Shown here piece by piece: positions 49,113 to 59,263 of a DNA stretch of 64,000 bases. Each line of letters opens with the position of its first letter. Within the stretch, counting starts at the first letter, position 1. The notes under the pieces were generated by a model that was not told the DNA's origin, ran no database searches, and saw nothing but the letters and a program-made list of their open reading frames with translations. The DNA is taken from contig CM060173.1 in NCBI GenBank assembly GCA_030549775.1, positions 5,244,501-5,308,500 on the forward strand, written 5' to 3'. The position numbers were made by a program, and so were the translations under genes. Origin of the DNA: Tamarix chinensis. Its lineage: Eukaryota; Streptophyta; Magnoliopsida; Caryophyllales; Tamaricaceae.

Positions 49113-50529
49113 AATTCCAATAATCTGATAATTATTATTTCAATCGAATCATATCATTTCCATTTTTATTTACTTTCTCAAGGGGAGATCAATCAACCTA
49201 AAGACACAAAGGTACTCCTGTCATATCAATGTAATAAGGCAATACATTATCTTATTGACTATCAACCCAAGGATGCAAATGTACCCTAGTCGCATTGGTA
49301 CACGAAGGTAACAAAATACCCTACCGACAATGATACCTAATCCATAAGTATGCATACCTCCTATTAGTCCGTAGAATATAATAGAGTAAGATGTAGGGTC
49401 TGATTGGGGCACTAAGGAACACCAGCAAAAATCCATAATATCAACTGTGGGCTAAATCATTTCTTTAGGGTAGCGACCCCTAAGGAGCTACCATTCCCGA
49501 TCTTGATGTCTTTCATTTTAAGTATTAGTATTTTATTAAGGTGACCACGAAATCACATACAATACAAATAAATCCAATTTCTATGCTTAACTGTTTTTGT
49601 TTATTTCCAATCATCCGAGAAAACCATGATCAAGGTAAATATCGAGGCCAATATTAAAGTATACTAAGGTCATCCTAGATTCAATTATTCACATCTAGAC
49701 ACTTTTGGCCAAAAATGACCAAAATACCCCTAAGACCAAAAATTTTCAAATTATCATTTATTTAAATACTAATTCTATTTTATTTATTCATTTTGTCATG
49801 AAAAGGCTAAAACACCATAAATAAGTTATTCCTTACGCAATTTAAATTATCAGATATGCCAAATGACCATTTTGCCCTCATATATAATTTTGTACATAAA
49901 ATCCTATTATGCACTTTTAATCCATCCAAAACACATGCTCACATACTCAACAACAACTAATACATATTAGACATGCTTTTCAGGATAAAAATCATAACAC
50001 GCTCAAAATGACCAAATTATCCCTAGGGCACTTATCTGCAATAATTATTCCTGAATTATGTTAAAGCATGCTCAACTTATTTTTTTATACATACCTATTA
50101 TATGAAATATATTCCTGATAGTATAATCAGTTTGATCACACATTCATACTTGATATATTTTATATCAGATAACATGCTCATTTTTCTAATTTTCATTATA
50201 ACAATTTAAAATACATAATTATATCGTAACGAATCATGCTTAACACAGTTCACACATAAAAACCTTAATATGCTATCATGAAATATTTATCATTTTAGTA
50301 GAGTATAATGATTACTTGAATTTTAGCAAAAATGTAAAAATAGTGATATCCTACTAAAGTTATCAGATCCCGCTAATCAACCTTTTGTACCTAAAAATAA
50401 TACCGCAATTACCAAATTAATATCTATTAGAAAAAAATAATAATTATAATAATAAAATATTAATTTTTTAAAAATTACCAAAATACCCTTACATGTAAAA
50501 TGGGCAACAAAATTCTTTTAAAAAAACAA

Positions 50530-51580
50530 CACAACTGACGCTGCATGCGCAGCGTGATCCATGCACACGCGAGGGAAAAAGGTAGCAAGGAGGTGCGTGG
50601 TATTGTGCAAGCTAGTGGGTGGTGTGGCTGGTGCTGGATCGGTGAGGGTTGGAAGTGGATCGAGATGGTGGTCGCTGGTGGTGCTAGTCGACGGTAACTG
50701 TAGGGCTGGTGTGGTGGCTGTTGTAGCTATGGCTGGGAAGGTGGTGCTGCTGGGCTTGCACGGTTGGTGGTAGCTAGGCTCGGTGGTGGAAGTGCAGAGG
50801 AAGAAAGGGAGGTTGTAGGCAAGGCTGGGCGATGCAGGAGGAGGAGAATGGTAGGCTGGGTCCGATGGTGATGGCTGCTGGTAGAGGCAGGGGAAGAAGA
50901 TGGCAGTGGATGGTGGCATTGGATTGGTTGGCTATGCTAGAAGTGGAGGTGATGTGGGGCTCAGTTGGAGGGAGAAAAACAAGGGCTACAAGGGGTTGTA
51001 ATGGGGTTGGTTTGGTGAGGGAGTGGTGGCATGCACAAGTAGGGCAATGCAAGGGCTGGGTGATGCAGATGGAGCTTCGAGGATGCTGGGTGCTTGGTGG
51101 TTAGAGGGTTGGAGCTAAGGTCGAGAGAAGAGAGGGAGTAGGGGCTGCGGAAGGTCGAACAAAATAGAGAGAGGGAAGGGTTGTGTGCATGGGAAACAAA
51201 CGGGGTAGGGAAGGGAAGTTGTTAGGAGGTGCGTCAACGGTGCTAAAGGCTGAAGTAGGGAACTGTTTGGTTAAGTGTGGTTGAAGGCAAAAATGTAGCG
51301 GGGGATAGGGAGTTGTGGGGGGATTGAAGGGGAAAAGAAAGGATTAGGGGATGTTTTTTTAGGGTGTATGCGTGTATATGAATAATGCAAGAGTCTTCTT
51401 GGTTGGGAGGGAATGGTGTCGAAAAGAAATAGAAGGGGAAGCTGTGAGGGTGTATACATGCATCAGTGTATGTAGCGTGTATATGTATATAAAAATGTAG
51501 AGGGATGAGGTGATGGGATTGAGTGAGGGAAAAAGGAAGAGTGTTGAGGGGAGAACATTGGGGTACAACTAAGGGGTGAA
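50530..51580. other. G-rich block of element F
   Basis: GGTGGTGGTGG and GGGAAGGG phrases with strong strand bias. ORFs on both strands here are side effects of the bias. Sense-strand counterpart of the pyrimidine-rich leader in D. Confidence 0.6.
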
Positions 51581-51995
51581 AATAGTAGGGTAGGATATAG
51601 TTTTATTTATTTAGTTTCAAGTTTAATTTGGATAGATTAGGGTACTTGATAGAAAAATACTCTGGAAAAAACAATTCAGATTAGGATAGGTTTAAAAAGG
51701 GTCAGAAAGAGTAAAATAATTGGAAATACATTTTAGGAAATTATTTTTGGGTTATGGATCAAAAGATTATTAGTAAAATCATTTAGGATAAGATTTACGA
51801 GTATAAACTAGGATTAAAATTAATAGTCCAATTTCTATCAAATTTGTAACATGATTAAATTTATATCTAAACCATCATAATAATACAAATAATAATAACA
51901 CTTTTTATATTAAACCTCTTAAAATAATAATTATAACAAATCATATGATTATTAGTTTATAATTTAGGTTTTTAAAAACGGGGTATTGCAACAAG

Positions 51996-52235
51996 CAATG
52001 TAAGTTTAGGGAGAAAAGAAGATTTATCAAGAGTATAGTCAGTTCCATTGTCATAGAGTTGGTTAGTAAAGTGAAATATATGCCATCTAGTACCCTTTTA
52101 GTGCCATTTAGTTGACTGGGTAAATAGCATGGTTATCTAGATGTAATGGTTCCTCATTTTTTGGGAGGACTTTCTTTGTATGTTAATTCTTTTCCATGAA
52201 TTAAAATCTCATATACTTAGAATTAAAAAAATAAA
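51996..52235 (+). pseudogene. LINE ORF2 C-terminus and 3' end (segment 3 of 3)
   Basis: The reading frame left at 47960 continues after element F. WEYK before the insertion is followed by QCKFREKRRFIKSIVSSIVIE, which fits the W-x-E-R-N-x-R-x-F region near the end of plant L1 ORF2, then LVSKVKYM. A T-rich 3' untranslated part with CATGAATTAAAATC and an A-rich end (52221-52236) closes the element. Confidence 0.75.
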
Positions 52236-52383
52236 CTTACAACAAACTTTTTTCGAAACATATGCAGCATGAAAGTTTTAGGGGGTTAATAATCTAATTT
52301 ATAGTTTAGGCTAATCCACGTTTTTAGAGTGAAGAGACTAAAGTCCACTTTCGACTTATCCCTCCCATGACGCTTACTTCTCA

Positions 52384-53229
52384 TGTTAGGTAATAATATG
52401 GCATGAATTATATAACTTACACATTATTAATACAAATTCATGTACAATCAAATTAAAATTCATGTGAAATCCTAATACATGAAATAAAAAACTTTATGCG
52501 GAATTAAGATTAATAAATACTATATATAAATTATATATATAGTGTACCTCTTGCCATTGATGGGATTAATGGTTTTGAATTAAAGATTTGTGATATCCAG
52601 AGTAAAATTCTGTGGTTCCAGACCCTTTTCCTCAAACCCGATGGTCCGTACTACTGATGAGGAACGATATTGGAGACCTTTCTTATATTTCTTCTTATTC
52701 TTTGATTTTGTACAGAAATCACTAAGAAAAGGTGAAGAAATTGCCTCTTCATTACTCTCCAATGGATATATATGTGTATATATATATTCAAAAGGGACTT
52801 AGTTTTGTAGAAAGAGAGAGAGAGAGAGAATAGAAAAATCTGTGCACACCCACTATTTTCACACCCAAAGGGAGTGTAGTTAGTTATTGCATTTTCCCTC
52901 TCAATTTCAAATTAGATTTTTAAAATAATTTAATAATTCCTTTAATTAAATTATTTCCTTTATTTTCTTCTTCACATGGCACACATATATACTTTCTATA
53001 GTAACTTAATTATAATTCTACCATCAAGAATTAGATAGAGAGATATAAGATTAGGCTTAATTACTAACATATTATCATATAATATGAACTTTATGGCCAA
53101 ACTTTATATCTAATTTAATATGGACCACACCAAGGGTTAATATATATATATATACACACACATAATATAAAATACTTTACTTATAAAATAATAACAATAA
53201 TTTTATAAAGCAAAAAATATACATTAACA
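52384..53229 (-). mobile_element. Copia 3' LTR, minus strand
   Basis: Plus-strand ends are TGTTAGG and ATTAACA, giving a 5-bp inverted TGTTA...TAACA. On the right is TTCTCCCACTTAG (53230-53242), the reverse complement of a copia polypurine tract, so the internal region extended to the right on the minus strand. That body is not recognisable beyond 53242. Contains a (GA)n run at 52813-52829 and (TA)n near 53142-53156. The small ORFs at 52580-52802 lie in the LTR and have no domain. Confidence 0.65.
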
Positions 53230-53242
53230 TTCTCCCACTTAG

Positions 53243-53764
53243 TCCATATAAATTAAATTCTCAACATGATTTTGTTATGTTAGTATATACTAAACGATAA
53301 AACTAATGCACGGATCATGGCGATAAGATTTTGACATTTCAATGAATAAACACATGTTTATTTAAGGACCTTTACTCTTGTAAATTTGTGTTTGGGAACA
53401 GGGGGATACCATTTCTATATTTAGTCATTTAGAGTCACCTTGCCTCTCTCTTTCTCTCTCTCTCGGCTCATTGATATGCCACGACTCTTGGTTTAGGTTG
53501 TTTTTGTGCAACGTAAAAAATAAAGTTAATATCATGCATGAAACAGATCAGTTTGCTTTGGCTTCTACTTGCCAAACTTTTGCGAGTATATAATATGATA
53601 AGGCACGAATACAAATGTACTGTGATTCTACCTCCTTTCTTTTACTAAAGATTGCATGGAATATGTTGCGTTTGACCACATTTTTTGGCAGTGTGCTTGA
53701 TGTAATTACCCAAATACCCATAGTAACCTGGTTTTGGTTAAGGGGATAAATAGACCAGACCACA
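53243..53764. other. Remnant of copia internal sequence or spacer
   Basis: No recognisable domain. A (TCTC)n patch lies at 53444-53464. The 116-codon minus ORF at 53548-53898 crosses into the hAT element and is not supported. Confidence 0.4.
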
Positions 53765-53772
53765 TATATGTA

Positions 53773-54707
53773 TAGAGCCGGCAAAAGTTGATCCGACTCG
53801 AAATATCCGACGAATACCGACTCGATCCGTCCAAAATCCGATCCGATTTTATCCGAGTAATTAAATGCCCGAAACCTATCCGACCCGATCCGATACATAT
53901 CCGATATCCGATATAACCCGAGAAATCATAAGTCCGAAATAAACCCGACCCGACCCGCTATTCACCCGAAACCCGATATAACCCGAAAAACTATAAATCC
54001 GAAATGACCCGACCCGATCCATTATTTATCTGAAATCTGATATTATCTGAAAAATTATAAATCTATAAAGATTCAACTTGGTACTGTCCAAAAATTAACA
54101 TTAACCCATAACTCAAAATTTTTAAAACTTCATAAAACATGAAATAATATAGATGTGCAACTAATCCATACTAGCACTTACATCAAAATCTAGAAACAAT
54201 ATACTTTCATAAAATTTATATCACTTATGTATATATAAATACAATATCCATTGATACCAATAGAAATAAAAGTAGAGAAAAAAAAGAATAACACTACTAT
54301 GCCATTTAAATATTAGTTCACTTCCATTATTCCATCTAGTACCATAAGATAATAATAGTGCAACCTTGAACACTATATGTTAGTATCTATACGGCCATAC
54401 CTTGCAATATAGCACCTACAACATCATAGAAAAGTAGAAAAAATCTAGAGTGAGAATGTTAGTTATTCATTATAAAAATTGAAGATTAATATTTTTTATT
54501 ACATCAACAGTGTTAAATAGTAAAAAGTCAATATTAGTTGGTCTTTTGTCAATAATAGTCATTATTACTTACTTTATTTAATTTTTATCTTATTTAGCTT
54601 GATATGATCTAATCAAAATATATAATAAAAAACTAATATGTTGTTATTATTATTTTTGCCATAATTGATATTCATTGATTACTATTATTATTGTTATCAT
54701 TATTTTT

Positions 54708-54762
<55 letters not shown>

Positions 54763-55524
54763 CATATTTATTAAAATTATGTTGATATGATGTGATCAAT
54801 CTCTTTTAAAAATAATATGAGAAGTACAACCTTAGAAGTCTTCATTTGTTATCAATTATCAATGACTATTATAAGTTAATATCATGTAAGGAGCGTATAA
54901 GATATAAATATAATATAAATTTAAAATAATACTAGAACTCAATATGACCAAGCTAATAATGGAGTTGAATTATAAGTTATACCTTAACATAAAAAGAAAA
55001 GTGATACGATTTGAAAAAGTTTAAATTTGAAACGTCAGATACATCTCCAAAGATAAAATAATGATAAAAAATTCTAAGGCTCCAAAACAATTAATATAAT
55101 AATTCACTTTTAATTGAATAAGATAAATTAAAATAAATGATCTCAAAATAATTAGCTTTTAATAATATCTTGGAATAAAAAGAAAGAAAGAAAATGACAC
55201 AAGCATGACTCAAATATAAAATGACCTAAATTCAATCTAAATTCGACCCGAAAATATAATAATTGAAACTCAACCGAGCCCGATCCGAACCCGAACCGAA
55301 ATTAGAACAACCCAAATTTATCCGAATCCGAGTCCATCCGATCTCAACCAAACCCGACCCGAGAGCTTAGAATGACCCGAGATTATTCGATACTGAGTTG
55401 ATCCGAATCAAACCCGACCCAGCCCGACCCGATAAAATGATCCGAAATTATCCGAAACCGATATGACCCGATTATTATGTTACCCGATCCGATAGTGACC
55501 CGACCCGCCCGATTGCCAGCTCTA
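53773..55524 (+). mobile_element. Non-autonomous hAT-type element (family I, copy b)
   Basis: 1752 bp. Inverted ends TAGAGCCGGCAA and TAGAGCTGGCAA (reverse complement of the right end) match at 11 of 12, and a perfect 8-bp duplication TATATGTA lies at 53765-53772 and 55525-55532. About 250-300 bp at each end is filled with CCCGACCCGA and ATCCGATCCGA-type repeats. The AT-rich middle has no ORF and contains a long (ATT)n run. The 8-bp duplication and end form indicate hAT. Confidence 0.93.
54704..54762. repeat. (ATT)n microsatellite
   Basis: About 19 uninterrupted units in the centre of the hAT element. Confidence 0.95.
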
Positions 55525-55572
55525 TATATGTACTTTCAGGCATTTCAGAGGTTACTCATATGCGAAAGTCAC

Positions 55573-57397
55573 TGATGAGTTCATATTTTGACACATTTTA
55601 TACCCTTATAATCTTAGTTTTTGGTAGTTTATTTAACTAATATAGGGGAATAATTATTGTTTTATGCTTAAGTGGTAAAAATTGCATAAATTTTATTATT
55701 TGAGCTAAAATGATATAAATTAAGTAAATTTAGAATAAAATATTATTTATTAATATTTATTAAATTTTATTTTGCAGGTATTGTTTTTAAATAAAAGAAA
55801 ATTAAAAAAAAAGAGATTGGACCTTTGGACCAACGGCCAAGGCCGAAGGCCCAAAGGCCAGGGAAAACCGGAACAAACAAGACGAAGCCAAACGAGCCAC
55901 CAAGAACGCAGCGCACGATGAAGAAAAGTCAACCGCAATAAGGGCTGACATGGAAGAGGCCTTCTGATGGAAATAAAAGGAGCAGGAGAGGCTCGACAGA
56001 AAAAAAAAACGGCAGAGAGCCTCAAAGGCTCGACGCTGAGGAAGGTGTGCGGCGGCGCATGATAGGACAGAAGGAGAGCCTTTATTGGCTAGGGAAAAGC
56101 AGAGAACAGAGAGAGAGAGCCTTCCTTCTTCACAGGCTCGGGCGAACAAAGAGGAGGCTCGGCCAGGCAGACCGCGACGCAGCAGCACGGAAACCGAAGC
56201 CTCAGCGACGCACGGAACCAGGCAGAGCAACCCACTTTAGTGTCAGCCGAAGGAAAAGAAAAAGAAAAAGAAATTATTGCACGAAAATTAAAGCCGAGAG
56301 AAGAAGAAAATTAGGGGAAGAATTTATACCGGTAGAATTTATTTAAGATAAAATTAATTTTCATCTGAATAAATTCTAAATCTTTTAATTCAAAATTAAT
56401 TCCGGTTATTTCTTTCTCTTATTTTTAATTTATATTTTAGATATATATTTCTGTGTAATTAATTCTTTAATTCTGACTGGCTGATTATTTATTGTTAGGG
56501 AATAATTTGAAACCCTAGATTATGGTTTGACTTATAATTTTATTTTCTTTGTTTCGTGAGATTGTTTCTTGACTCTATGTTAATTGCTATCGTTTATATG
56601 TATAATTCTATCAAGTATAGTTTATTTGGTGCATGCCTTGTTCTGGTTCCTCATAAGTGACAGTATGTAGGATTATTTGCCTGCGAGGTGGCCATCTAAA
56701 TATACTAGAATTTATGTGTATAAATTGCAGCTAGGTTAGATAACAATTCACCTAATTGTTTTGTGATTCTAACCGAAGTGGTAAAACGTTTCGATACGTG
56801 TGGGTCAAGAATAGGAAATACAGCTAGACATACATTTTGTACTAGTCTGGGTACTTAGATTGACAGCCTTCCACTTACACTTAATGCATTAAATCTAGTT
56901 AAATATAGGAGCCGCTTGTTGCTGCTATACTGCTAGTATTTAATAGGGTTAATATAGGCACGTGGTCGTATTAATTAATTAAGGGAAGTAATATAAGGTG
57001 TATGGACCTGCGTTTGGTGTGCAACTTGGTCGATCTCCTTCTCACGATTAAAGGATGACTTAGAGATAAATATTATATTTCGACCTAATCTAGTGGTGGA
57101 TTTTTATTTCCCTAACATATTTCTCATATCTGCGGGTTTTCCATTATTTTTATTATTAGTTTATTTTATTTTATTTGTTCCCTTTATTATTCTTATTTTT
57201 ATAACCCCCATTTAGTATTTTTCTTATTTATTTATTCTGTATTATTTAGGATTTTTATTTTTATTTTTAGTTTTATTTTCAAACTAGTTGAATAGAAGTG
57301 AGCCCTCTCAATCCCCGGCCTAGAACGATACCCTATTTACCAGTACTACAAGTGACAACAAGAGGGTTTAAATTGCGTGCCGGCTACGGTCGCACCA
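55573..57397 (+). repeat. 5' LTR of the young element
   Basis: 1825 bp, TGATGAGTTC to CGGTCGCACCA. A GC-rich island (about 55825-56260) with repeated GGCC and GAGGCTCG phrases sits in otherwise AT-rich DNA. ORFs of 91 and 142 codons (minus) and 99 codons (plus) arise from this island, are present in both LTRs and show no domain. The right third contains CCCGGCCTAGAACGATACCC and the terminal GTGCCGGCTACGG. Confidence 0.95.
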
Positions 57398-57402
57398 ATT
57401 TT

Positions 57403-57421
57403 TGGCGCCGTTGCCGGGGAT
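57403..57421 (+). promoter_or_regulatory. Primer binding site, tRNA-Asp(GTC) type
   Basis: TGGCGCCGTTGCCGGGGAT lies 5 nt after the LTR and is complementary to the 3' end of plant tRNA-Asp over 19 bases by recall of that tRNA. This primer choice is typical of Tat/Athila-class elements. Confidence 0.88.
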
Positions 57422-57577
57422 TGGTAACTTCACCTTTATTTTGCTAGTATTTTCAGTGTGTTTTTATTTTTAGTGTTTTTGTATTTTTTCTCTTAGTTTT
57501 GTTTTAGATTTTCTTAGGATTTTTGGTGTGTTTTGTTTTGATATTAACCTTTTCCTTTGAAGTGTTAGTGTTTTCAG

Positions 57578-59074
57578 GTGGCTATGAGAGGATCCTTTAG
57601 TTATGGACAACTTTGCTCGAATCTTAACGCAAGAGTAAATGAGGTAAGTATGAGTAGTCTTGAAGATAAACTTAACAAACTTACTGCTCTTGTTTTGCAG
57701 GTAGCTGAAGCTAGAGTTATTAATACAAGTGGAGTGTGTCATACACAAGGAAATCCATATGCTTACCATGAACAAGCTATGAGAGGAGGAGGATGGACAC
57801 AATCCGGTGCTCAATCTTTCAATGGTTTTCAAGGACATGATCCTTATACAAGCACATACTATTCGGAAATGAGGCATCAACCCAACTTTGGATGGGGGAT
57901 GAATGATCAGTATCAAGTGCCATATCAAGACCCTTACATGCACGAATATGAAGCTTCAAAATATTATCAATATCCTCAACAAGATTCTTCTCCAGTTTCA
58001 GAGCCCTCAAGTTCAGAAAAAATGGATAAGATTCTTGAAGAACTGATGAATGGTCAAAACCAGTTGGCAGAAAGCCAAAATCAACTGATACAAATGAATG
58101 ATCATTATTCAGTGCCATATCAAGAGCCTTACATATGTGAATATGAAGCGTCAAAATATTATCAATATCCTCAACAAGAATTTTCTCCAGTTTCGGAACC
58201 CTCAAGTTCAGAAAAAATGGATAAGCTTCTTGAAGAACTGATAAATGATCAAAACCAGTTGGCAGAAAGCCTAAATCAACTGATGCAAAGTCAGGTTAGA
58301 CAAAATGAAAGGGTGTCAGTGATAGAGGAGAAAATGGGTTATATGGTCAACCTGCTGAATCAATCACAAGTACAAGAAGAGCTCTCTGGTACTTCAATTC
58401 AAAATTCAAGTCAGAGTTATGAGGATGATGATGCCATATCTGAATGTGAGGATGAGCTAGTTGAGGAGGTTTCCATGAAAAACAGTGAAGAGCAAGATCA
58501 AGTGGAAGAAGAGCTTATAAAAGTAGAAGAAGAATCTCATCAAAATGAGGATCAAGTGAACAAAGAGAAGTATATGGATGACAAGACTATCACTTTCACC
58601 TACCATATACCATCTTTGAACATTTATTCCCCACTTTTGCTTGGAGATGACCATGAGACACAAGGTAAGCCTTTGAACCACGTTGATTTTATTTATGCTA
58701 ACCACACTCCTTGTTTTCCCTCTTTTAGCAGGTTGTATGGATCCAAGAGTGAAGAGAGTAATCAAATCACCTTGGATACATTTAATAAGAAGCGTGATGC
58801 TCCAAAGGAGAGGTTATGTTGGAAGGATGTGTTTAAAGATTTTGAGATGGGAAAATATGTTCCTTCGATAGAGAGATCACGATACATGGACATTGGACAA
58901 AACATTCTCTCTCTACACACGAGCTTAAACTCTATGCTAAGTAAGTTACGTTCTTGCTGGATCAAATCTTTCATTAAATCTAACATTTTGTCTTTTTCTT
59001 CCTTGCAGGATAAAGATGATCATCACGAGGAAGGATTTGGTGAAGCAGCTCTGAAGTGGACGTATCCACCTTGA
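57578..59074 (+). CDS. Gag-like protein of the young non-autonomous element, 498 aa
   Basis: The frame is uninterrupted from the first in-frame Met (57578). The region of residues 88-107 (DPY...HQPNFGWG) resembles the conserved stretch after the zinc knuckle in Athila-type Gag (HPNFSWG type). The knuckle itself is not complete: only an isolated Cys at 54 and nearby His residues are seen. Residues 108-172 and 173-237 are a tandem duplication of 65 residues, each with VPYQ(D/E)PY, YEASKYYQYPQQ, PVSEPSSSEKMDK and a Gln/Asn/Leu-rich helix likely to form a coiled coil. Residues 238-262 continue the helical part, 270-330 are strongly acidic, and 331-498 have no similarity that I know. It presumably binds or packages element RNA, by analogy. 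Its full length, intact frame and young LTRs suggest that it may still be translated. Three intron-like segments lie in it (57644-57700, 58665-58731, 58941-59008). Confidence 0.75.
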   Translation: MAMRGSFSYGQLCSNLNARVNEVSMSSLEDKLNKLTALVLQVAEARVINTSGVCHTQGNPYAYHEQAMRGGGWTQSGAQSFNGFQGHDPYTSTYYSEMRHQPNFGWGMNDQYQVPYQDPYMHEYEASKYYQYPQQDSSPVSEPSSSEKMDKILEELMNGQNQLAESQNQLIQMNDHYSVPYQEPYICEYEASKYYQYPQQEFSPVSEPSSSEKMDKLLEELINDQNQLAESLNQLMQSQVRQNERVSVIEEKMGYMVNLLNQSQVQEELSGTSIQNSSQSYEDDDAISECEDELVEEVSMKNSEEQDQVEEELIKVEEESHQNEDQVNKEKYMDDKTITFTYHIPSLNIYSPLLLGDDHETQGKPLNHVDFIYANHTPCFPSFSRLYGSKSEESNQITLDTFNKKRDAPKERLCWKDVFKDFEMGKYVPSIERSRYMDIGQNILSLHTSLNSMLSKLRSCWIKSFIKSNILSFSSLQDKDDHHEEGFGEAALKWTYPP

Positions 59075-59147
59075 ACGAGTAAACCGAGATCATGTCAGGC
59101 TGAAGACATAAAAACAAGCGCTACTTGGGAGGCAACCCAATGTCATA
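59067..59147 (+). pseudogene. Trace of the pol C-terminus, out of frame with the gag-like ORF
   Basis: In the +1 frame relative to the ORF the DNA reads HLERVNRDHVRLKT, a stop, then KQALLGRQPNV. ALLGRQP near the end of pol is a pattern I associate with Tat/Athila-class elements. It suggests that most of pol was deleted from an ancestor, leaving its last codons. Confidence 0.5.
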
Positions 59148-59224
59148 AGGGAGTTTTCTATCCTTTATTTATTTATTTATTTTGTTTTCTCCATACATTA
59201 AATTTCATGTTTCCTTAGTTGTTT

Positions 59225-59262
59225 ACACATTGAGGACAATGTGTGATTTAAGTGTGGGGGTG
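59225..59262 (+). promoter_or_regulatory. Internal hairpin plus purine-tract module
   Basis: ACACATTG-AGGA-CAATGTGT (59225-59244) is a perfect 8-bp stem with a 4-nt loop; 5 nt later comes AAGTGTGGGGGTG (59250-59262). It has the same plan as the terminal module at 60999-61036. It could be an internal (central) priming site or a former element end. Confidence 0.75.
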
Positions 59263-59263
59263 C

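Larger units (their letters stand above)
47961..51990 (-). mobile_element. Element F: solo-LTR-like element inserted in the LINE
   Basis: 4030 bp, TGTAACACCCC to GGGGTATTGCA, with a perfect duplication ACAAG (47956-47960 and 51991-51995). Tandem arrays at 48712-48900 and 48914-49112, a GC-rich G-biased block at 50530-51580. No domain-bearing ORF; the 133-codon minus ORF at 50518-50919 and its neighbours are low-complexity. LINE codons continue on both sides. Confidence 0.88.

Noticed and set aside
50518..51568. Overlapping ORFs of 60-133 codons on both strands
   Set aside because: Compositional: low-complexity Thr/Pro/Ser or Gly/Val/Trp translations within element F, no domain.
55750..56346. 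LTR ORFs as genes (91, 142, 99 codons; repeated at 61214-61810)
   Set aside because: Identical only because the LTRs are young; no domain or start context; explained by the GC island.
57470..58986. Minus-strand ORFs of 157, 128, 102 and 74 codons opposite the gag-like ORF
   Set aside because: Shadows of the plus-strand ORF; the plus frame has Gag-like features, the minus frames none.
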